Source of the DNA: Zanthoxylum bungeanum
Taxonomy: Eukaryota; Streptophyta; Magnoliopsida; Sapindales; Rutaceae
Assembly: GCA_019454045.1 (NCBI GenBank)
Contig: SKCR01031831.1
Span: 22,224-86,223, forward strand
Reading direction: 5' to 3'
Length of the DNA stretch: 64,000 nucleotides
Shown in pieces: positions 58,153 to 64,000 of the stretch. Below the pieces are notes generated by a model that searched no databases, was not told the origin of the DNA, and was given only the letters and a program-made list of their open reading frames with translations. Position 1 is the stretch's first letter, and every line of letters begins with the position of its first letter. Made by a program: the position numbers and the translations under genes.

Positions 58153-58239
58153 AACGGAGCAGTAAAACTGTCAGACTTGGAAGAGAATGAGTTCACCAAG
58201 CCGATCAATGTTAACATATTGAAGCTGTATTTAGCCTGA
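58153..58239 (+). pseudogene. Element A integrase tail remnant
   Basis: NGAVKLSDLEENEF followed by TKPINVNILKLYLA and a stop, preceded by a stop codon where B has Gly. It matches B's integrase end (NGAVGLSDLEGNKF...). It marks the pol end, so everything downstream is the 3' region. Between 57993 and 58152 nothing is recognised. Confidence 0.85.
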
Positions 58240-59016
58240 GGGAGAGAAGACTGAGCAGTCACCAAGAGAATTGGAAGAAGACCTAACCTGACGGGATAGG
58301 AAATTCATCCCTGCATACACGTAACTTGCATCCTTTGTTTTGTGTTTTATGTTTGCAGATTTCAGACAAAAGAGAACTAGCAAGGGACGACCAGAGACAT
58401 ATGGCGCCAAGGAGCACAATGAGGGTCTCACCTATCAAGAACAGGGAGTATCTCTACACTTGCATACGTATACATTACATGCACACGTCTTTATTCTGTT
58501 GTTTTGTATTCGCAGGTTTAAAGGAGAAAACAAAGAAGAAAAAAAAAAGAAAAAGGAAAGCGGCAAAGATCAAAAGGTGACACAAGCACTGAGGATGACA
58601 TTGAAGACACATTAACAGATGGGTTTCGGTCGTGTCTGGCTGAAGACGATGAATTTAGTGCTGAAAGGGAGGCAACCTATGCAAGTTGCTGTGATTCCTG
58701 TTTCATGTTCTTGTAAAATCTCTAATTTTGTGTTATTTTTGCAGGTGAAGGCAAAGGCGGAGCAAGTTAGGACATAGGGATTGGTGCTTGGCAATCACAA
58801 GAATGGGAGATAATTCATTAATGGTGGCAGAAATCTATAACTGTTTGGACCATTCACGACATGTTGAAGTGGAAGAGATCCACAACTTTTTGACATTTTA
58901 GAGCTTCTTTGACATGATCCGATGCCTTTCTTGACTTCTGATGACTTCTTTTGTGATCTAGCTAACCGTCATTCAGTGGAATATGTTATTGCAATTATTA
59001 TTCACCTCTTTTGCAG
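58240..59016 (+). other. Element A 3' region before the LOG copy
   Basis: 58240-58600 matches B (43342-42960 on its strand). 58600-59016 has no counterpart in B and may be part of the captured segment. Acceptor-like sequences with a T-rich run and tttgcag or ttcgcag occur near 58356, 58513, 58742 and 59011. The last one sits just upstream of where LOG similarity begins. Open frames here are short and unsupported. Confidence 0.55.
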
Positions 59017-59639
59017 GTCCTATAAATTCAGCGGCATTGCTCTCCTCAACACATTCAAATATACATCCAACTGCTAAGGAATTGGGGCGAGTCATGGCTG
59101 CGAAAAACATGCACTTGGTATATGGCGGTGGCAATCTGGGAATGATGGGAGCTGTTTCAAAAGCCGTTCAAGATGGTGGCGGTAATGTTTTGGGAATCAT
59201 CCGAGACCTTTGGCAGATGAACAGTTAATCGGGCCAACAAATGGAGACGAGCGCATTGTATCAGGTATGTCTGAACGACTCCATGAAATGATTAATACTG
59301 CAGATGCGTTCATTGCATTACCAGGTGGACTTGGCACATTCGAAGAAATATTTACAGTGGCGTCATGGGCACACCTAAACGTTCACTGGAAACCCATCGG
59401 GTTGTTTAATATTGAGCACTTCTTCGATTTTCCTGTTTGTGTTTCTTGCGGAAGCCAAGAAACATGAATTTGTCACCAAATCTGTGGAAGACATTTTTCT
59501 GACGGCAACAAAGGCCGAAGAGTTGATTGACCAGATCCTGGCTTTTGAGCCGAAGCTTGACCCTATCATCTCCAAATTGGACTGGACTGATAGTGATCGT
59601 GGCAAGAAGCGCAAATTGGACATTGATCTGAATCGGTAA
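59017..59639 (+). pseudogene. LOG: Captured LOG-family gene copy, intron-less, frameshifted
   Basis: LOG enzymes cut the ribose phosphate from cytokinin nucleotides to release active cytokinin. The first frame (to ~59200) reads AKELGRVMAAKNMHLVYGGG and NLGMMGAVSKAVQDGGGNVL, the Rossmann-type nucleotide site. A lost base in the GIIP-type segment moves to a second frame with SGMSERLHEMINTADAFIAL and the signature PGGLGTFEE, then WAHLNVHWKPIGLFNIE. A second shift near 59425 leads to AEAKKHEFVTKSVEDIF and a C-terminus KKRKLDIDLNR with a stop at 59637. About 200 residues remain; the first N-terminal exon is missing. No introns interrupt 620 bp, although plant LOG genes normally have several, so it looks like an mRNA-derived copy. 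In the usual MH.RK motif the Lys position is Leu. LOG-like membership is secure; the subclass is not. Confidence 0.88.
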
Positions 59640-60552
59640 TGTGCCCTGCTGACCAGGTATCCCAAGGCCTATTTGAAAGTTTGTGTTTTAGTTGAAAAGT
59701 TTGTATTTTATTTTAATTGTTAAAAATGAGTGTGAAAAAAAAAATGAGTGAGAGAAGTCTTTGATAGACAGACGTATGTCCGGTGATGACATTGCATGCT
59801 GTAGGGAGAGACCCTAGAAACAAAAAGTGCGAGACGCGCTCTCATCCGGTACCCTGAATGGATCGATCTTAGATTAGACTCACGAGCACTTGGTTACGGG
59901 ATCCTAGCAGTGGAAGCCTGAGTGGTTAGCTAGGTGACTAGTTAATGAGATGATGTATTCGGTGAATGACCGTTTGCCTGAATGTCCACACTTGTTTACC
60001 GATGCTATGATATATGATAGGGTTGGAAATAAAAAAAAATGTGTCTCTGAAAAAAAATAAAAAAATAATAGACAACCTATAACCGATAAGCGTGAAGCTA
60101 CCCATGGGCGAGTATTAGGACCACCATGAGGAGAAATGCTACCTTAAAGGGTAGGTGTGTCAGAAAAAAGAGAAGAGAAGAAAAAAGAGAAAAATGAAAA
60201 TGAAAAGAAAGAGACAAAAGAAAAAAAAAAATGAAAACCATATCATGTTGAGTATGCTGAAGTAATCACAGAATGTGATTAAGACATCCAGGTTGGTTAG
60301 ACCCACTGGTTCGATTCTCTGAAACGAAATCACCAAGTTGGCTTACTTAATGACTAAGCTGCGAAAGAGCCCTGGCACACACACACGAGGAGTCTAACTC
60401 AGATCACCCATTCAGATGATTGGATTTGAGTATATTGAGTACTTTGAAGATTCATCGGTTTTGACACGAAGCATTCGTTGAGGACGAAAATATGTCTAGC
60501 TATCAAGATTATCTCGTGAGAGGTAATACAATGTGTGAAATAGAATATCATG
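59640..60552 (+). other. Element A conserved 3' region after LOG
   Basis: Shared with B (about 42100-42800) in order: the gtccggtgatgacattg stretch, gcgagacgcgctctcatcc, a purine-rich run (60160-60240), and gacacgaagcattcgttgag near 60458. It is therefore ancestral retrotransposon sequence and brackets the LOG copy on the right. Not coding. Confidence 0.78.
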
Positions 60553-62095
60553 TCAGCTTGGGAACAAGGCCCATATCAGCTTTTGGGTGAGGCCCACATC
60601 ATTATCAGACTTTACCGAGTATGGTACTCTGCGGGTTGAGGCCCACATCACTATCAGTCTTTGCCGAATATGGCACTCTGGGGGCGAGGCCCACATTACT
60701 ATCATTATTTTCCGGGTATGGTACTCTGGGGGGTGAGGCACACACAGTATCAGTTTTGCCGGGTATGGCACTTTGGGTGGCAAGGCCCATATCTTTGTCA
60801 GAATCAGTTTTTCCGAGTGCGACATTTCGAGTACGGAGACACAGTATCAGTTTTACCGGGTACGACACTCCAAGTATACAGTATCAATTTTGACGGGTAT
60901 GGTAATCCGAGAATAGAGCAGAGTCCGAGAATGAAACAAACCGAGAATCGAATGCGGTTCGGGAATGGACCATCCCATACAGTACAGTTCAGGAATGAAC
61001 CATTACATCAGTATCAGTTTCGGGATGAGTCCCAGGGTCGTGGCCCACATCAATATCAGTATCAGTTTTTGGGATGCGTCTCATGGTTGAGACCCACATC
61101 ATCATCTTCAGCAGTTTGGGGATGCGTCCCAGGGCCGAGGCCAACGTCAATATCAGTATCAGTTTCAGGGATGAGTCCTAGGGTTGAGGCCTACATCAGC
61201 ATCAGAATCAGTTTTAGGGATGAGTTCCAGGGTTGAGGCCCACATCATTTTCAGATTTGAGGATGCGTTCTAGGGGCGACGCCCACATCGCTATCAGCAG
61301 TTTGGGGATGAGTCCCACGGTCGAGGCCCACATCTACATCAGTAACAGTTTTGGGGATGCGTCCCAGGGTCGAGGCCCACATTATATCAGTAGTTTTGGG
61401 GATGCGTCCCAGGTTGTAACCCACTTTATCAGTATCAGTTTGGGCGAGGCCCATATCAGTATCAGTTTGGGCGAGGCCCATATCAGTATCAGTTGGGGCG
61501 AGGCCCATATCAGTATTAGTCTGGGGGCGAAGCTCACATCAGTATTAGTCTGGGGGCGAGGCTCACATCAGTTTCAGTCTCAGGGTTGAGGCCCACATCA
61601 ATATTAATCTGGGGGCGAGGCCCATATCAGTATCAGTTTGGGGCGAGGCCCATATACGTATCAGTTTGGGCGAGGCCCATATCAGTATCCGTCTGGGGGC
61701 GAGGCCCATATATCAGTCTGGGGGCGAGGCCCGCATCAGTGTCAGTCTGGGGCGAGGCCCACATCAGTACCAGTTCAGGGTCGAGGATCCATTACATCAT
61801 ATCCAGGGCGAGGTCCCTATTGTCAGCGGTGTGGGGTCGAGGTGCCCCCATTTTCGGTTGTAGTTCCGGGTCGAGATGCGTGCCCAGGGTCGATATACCC
61901 ACTACATCATCAGTTCGAGGGTCGAGGTGCCCCCGTTGTCGGTTGCAGGTATTGGGATGCGTCCCAGGATTGAGGTCCAATGCATCATCAGCTCAGCAGA
62001 GCTGCAGGCAAGTCAGGTGGCAGCTGGCAAGCCAAGACTCAATCATCATCTGTTTTAGGATGCGTCCCAGGGTTGAGGCCCACATCAGATCAGTT
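60553..62095. repeat. Graded tandem array (57 to ~27 bp monomers)
   Basis: One theme, gaggcccacatcagtatcag plus a gggatgcgtcccagggt-type spacer, in three successive formats. 60553-60990 has ~57-bp units with tatggcactctggggg. 61010-61435 has ~50-55-bp units with gggatgagtcccagggtcg. 61436-61780 has ~26-30-bp units that are little more than gggcgaggcccatatcagta. Mixed units follow to 62095. All long open frames here (up to 248 codons) are readings of the array. Confidence 0.92.
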
Positions 62096-62111
62096 TTGCC
62101 GGGTACGGCAT

Positions 62112-62610
62112 GTGGATTATCGCGGACTATGTGGACTACCGTGGATTATCGTGGACTATGTGGGCTTTCGTGGAAGTATTGTGGATTATCGTGGACTATG
62201 TGGACTACCGTGGAATATCGAGGAGTATCGTGGACTATGTGGACTACCGTGGAATATCGAGGAGTATCGTGGACTACCGTGGATTATGTGGACTATCGTG
62301 GACTATCGAAGAGTGTTGTGGACTACCGTTGACTATGTGGATTATGTGGACTACCGTGGATTATCGTGGATTATGTGGACTACCATGGACTACCGTGGAC
62401 TATCGCGAAGTGTCGTGGACTACCGTGGAATATCGTGGACTTTGTGGATTATGTGGACTACCGTGGATTATCGTGTATTATGTGGATTATGTGGACTACC
62501 GTGGACTATTGTGGACTACCGTGGATTATGTGGACTACCGTGGACTATCGTGGAGTACTGGGGACTACCGTAGATTGTCGTGGACTAGTGTGGACTATTG
62601 TGGACTACTG
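62112..62610. repeat. 9/10-bp minisatellite, about 50 units
   Basis: Units such as gtggactacc, gtggattatc, gtggactat and gtggaatatc alternate in 9- and 10-bp lengths for 500 bp. The mix of lengths cycles all three forward frames through VDYRGL/WTMWTT-like peptides without stops. Absent from element B, whose sequence runs from the array to the purine-tract flank without it. Confidence 0.93.
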
Positions 62611-62772
62611 CGACACCCTAGGTACGGGGTTTAGCAAGCCAGGAATGGCACATCATCAAATTCAGTTCAGAGCAACAAGTAAACCAGGTGGCAGCTGGCG
62701 AGCCAGGTAAGTAAAAATGCATTGCATAACTTTGATAGGATTGTCACTGTTACACATTACACAAGTCCCATC
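62611..62772 (+). other. Conserved pre-tract segment of element A
   Basis: Contains ggtggcagctggcgagccag, then gtaagtaaaaatgcattgc and a ttacacaagtcccatca stretch. Near-identical to B at 41222-41340 on its strand. Non-coding. Confidence 0.82.
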
Positions 62773-62786
62773 AAAGTGGGGGCGAC
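62773..62786 (+). other. Element A polypurine tract
   Basis: AAAGTGGGGGCGAC immediately before TGTAGGCATTGC. Confidence 0.92.
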
Positions 62787-63471
62787 TGTAGGCATTGCAT
62801 TTTTGCATATCAGCCCAATGATGAGCCTCGAATGGAGGCACTACTTTTTAGTTGCAGAAGTTGCGGAAAGCGGTCATCGGAAGGGAAAAGTCAAGAATTT
62901 ACATTTTTATTGGATTCAGTTCACTCGTTCATGATTCGTGTTCGCTCATCGGTCTCAATTTCAAAATTTATCCTCGGCCCGGTTCAGAAAAATACCCCAT
63001 CCACCACCTTTCAAAATAACAAATAATTTCCCTCCATTTTTCTAATATCCCACGTGAACTACCCCATTTCCACTTTCCAAACCACAAAGCAACAAAAACC
63101 CATGCACTGCCCATTCTCACCTCACCCATACACTGCCAACCCATGCCATCCTCCATTATCTTCCTCACTCATTGCAAAGAAACAAAGCTCTCTCTCGCCT
63201 AAACAGACCTCACCCATACTCTCTCATGATCGCTGACTCTCGACCAGACCTCATCCACTCTCTCCATCATCTTCCACCTTCACGCCGAGCCAACAAAAAA
63301 CCCTGAAAAAGCCCTCCTTCACTAATCACACCTTACATAGCCCCCTCCCCTAAAACCTACGCACACACTCACCCAAAGCCAGAATCACTCCCCACTCACC
63401 AACCCATAAGTGACGCCACAACAACTATCACTGAGGATCACTCTCAAGGCCTGGACCCTTCACCACCATTA
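62787..63471 (+). repeat. Element A 3' LTR, truncated
   Basis: Copies 54416-55099 with few changes (one small insertion near 62944) and stops after cttcaccaccatt; the 5' LTR continues ctcggctgggc. The remaining ~2.1 kb is not in the window. Confidence 0.92.
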
Positions 63472-64000
63472 TTTTTGGCCTGTTTGTGATCATATGCTCA
63501 AGCGTATGAGACACCAGGTCGCGTATATTTTTCAAGTATGATTTCTCGAAGAGTTTTTCGACAGCCAGCTTCACCGATTATTATTTTGGGAATATCATTT
63601 CAATAAATGACATATATTATCATTATTTATAGGTCATTACTGTCAGTGCGCTCCCACTAACCCTCTTATATACACAAGAATCATTTTGTTTTGAATTAAA
63701 TCATACTCCAGTATGATTACATCAAAACGATAATTCCATGAACTCAAGCTTGCTTCAATCCAAAATGGATCGAAAAAACCGCAAACCTTGTTGTAGTTTA
63801 GTGCGATAAAATTGACAGGATGTTATAAACATCCCAAAGGGTTCCTTTGAAGGAAAACGATTTTCCCGTTAAGTTGACATATGTCATAATGAAACATGCA
63901 GGCATTAGCAAGCATTATCCAATGGATTTACCGTGGCAACAGGTAAAATGTTGAATCGTAATCAACACAATGTTGATAACGAAACCTTTCCGCTAAAGCC
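63472..64000 (-). pseudogene. Decayed copia reverse transcriptase fragment
   Basis: The minus strand matches element E 31960-32500 in order: ctttagcggaaaggtttcg, then ttgattacgattcaacattt, then ...ggtgtctcatacgcttgagc. This is the interval from the KARLVAKGY region to the RNase H border. No open frame. It is either an insertion into A's LTR or the product of a rearrangement; no LTR edge is visible at the junction. Confidence 0.75.

Larger units (their letters stand above)
54416..63471 (+). mobile_element. Element A: Ogre-like deletion derivative carrying a LOG gene copy
   Basis: 5' LTR 54416-57180, primer site, leader, a 17-codon gag start, the last 28 codons of integrase, a 4.5 kb 3' region with host-gene copy and tandem arrays, purine tract, and the first 685 bp of the 3' LTR. 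The LTR copies are almost identical where both exist. The left duplication is presumably actgt (54411-54415); its partner is not in the window because the 3' LTR is broken at 63471. With gag-pol gone it could have moved only with proteins from a relative. Confidence 0.92.

Noticed and set aside
59017..59639. LOG segment as a functional host gene
   Set aside because: Two frameshifts, a missing N-terminal exon, no introns, and position inside a retrotransposon.
61586..62573. Long frames (197-248 codons) rich in VDYRG/WTMWTT as novel repeat proteins
   Set aside because: They are readings of the tandem arrays in several frames at once; 9/10-bp units keep all frames open without coding constraint.
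60553..62610. CRISPR array, because of regularly spaced repeats
   Set aside because: Units are contiguous and of varying length with no unique spacers; the context is a plant retrotransposon 3' region.
1..64000. tRNA, rRNA or snoRNA genes
   Set aside because: No cloverleaf with box A/B spacing or rRNA-like stretch was recognised; the tRNA-like words are retrotransposon primer sites.

Overview
The window looks like repeat-rich intergenic DNA from a flowering plant with a large genome. I find no intact host gene, rRNA, tRNA or CRISPR array. Nearly all of the sequence can be assigned to nested LTR retrotransposons. They are Ty1/copia elements with LTRs of about 2 kb and a TGGTATCAGAGC-type primer site, and Ty3/gypsy elements of the Tat/Ogre type with LTRs of about 2.8-3.1 kb and a TGGCGACTCCA-type primer site. 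The organism call rests on these families; I cannot name a species.

Layout, left part. An eroded, probably Ty3/gypsy, landscape (1-7513, continuing at 35107-36111) was hit by copia element E (+ strand, 7514-35106). E has decayed. Ogre-like element F (- strand, 8567-16410) landed in E's 5' LTR, with gagag duplicated on both sides. Copia element D (- strand, 21212-31305) landed in E's integrase region, with gataa on both sides. D is the youngest complete element: its LTRs are nearly identical and all its domains are recognisable, but they are broken by several frameshifts and by a deletion that removes the catalytic Glu of integrase.

Layout, right part. Ogre-like element B (- strand, 36112-43867) carries a solo copia LTR (36137-38137, gacgc on both sides) 25 bp inside its LTR. 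Its integrase region is cut by decayed copia element C (- strand, from 43868). Ogre-like element A (+ strand, 54416-63471) sits in C's 5' LTR. At 63471 A's 3' LTR breaks off into another decayed copia reverse transcriptase fragment that runs to the window end.

The most unusual object is element A. It has lost almost all of gag-pol; only the gag start and the last 28 integrase residues remain. Between the pol stop and the 3' LTR it carries an intron-less, frameshifted copy of a plant LOG-family (cytokinin riboside monophosphate phosphoribohydrolase-like) gene, a multi-stage tandem array, and a 9/10-bp minisatellite. Sister element B has the same 3' region without the LOG segment or the minisatellite. 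The copia elements share two further repeated signals: many short A/T-rich inverted repeats around a 3-nt spacer, and a four-fold box containing TTGGCCAAAGTCAAG in the leader. Repeat boundaries, target-site duplications, primer sites and purine tracts were read directly; family names rest on protein motifs; percentages and ages were not computed.
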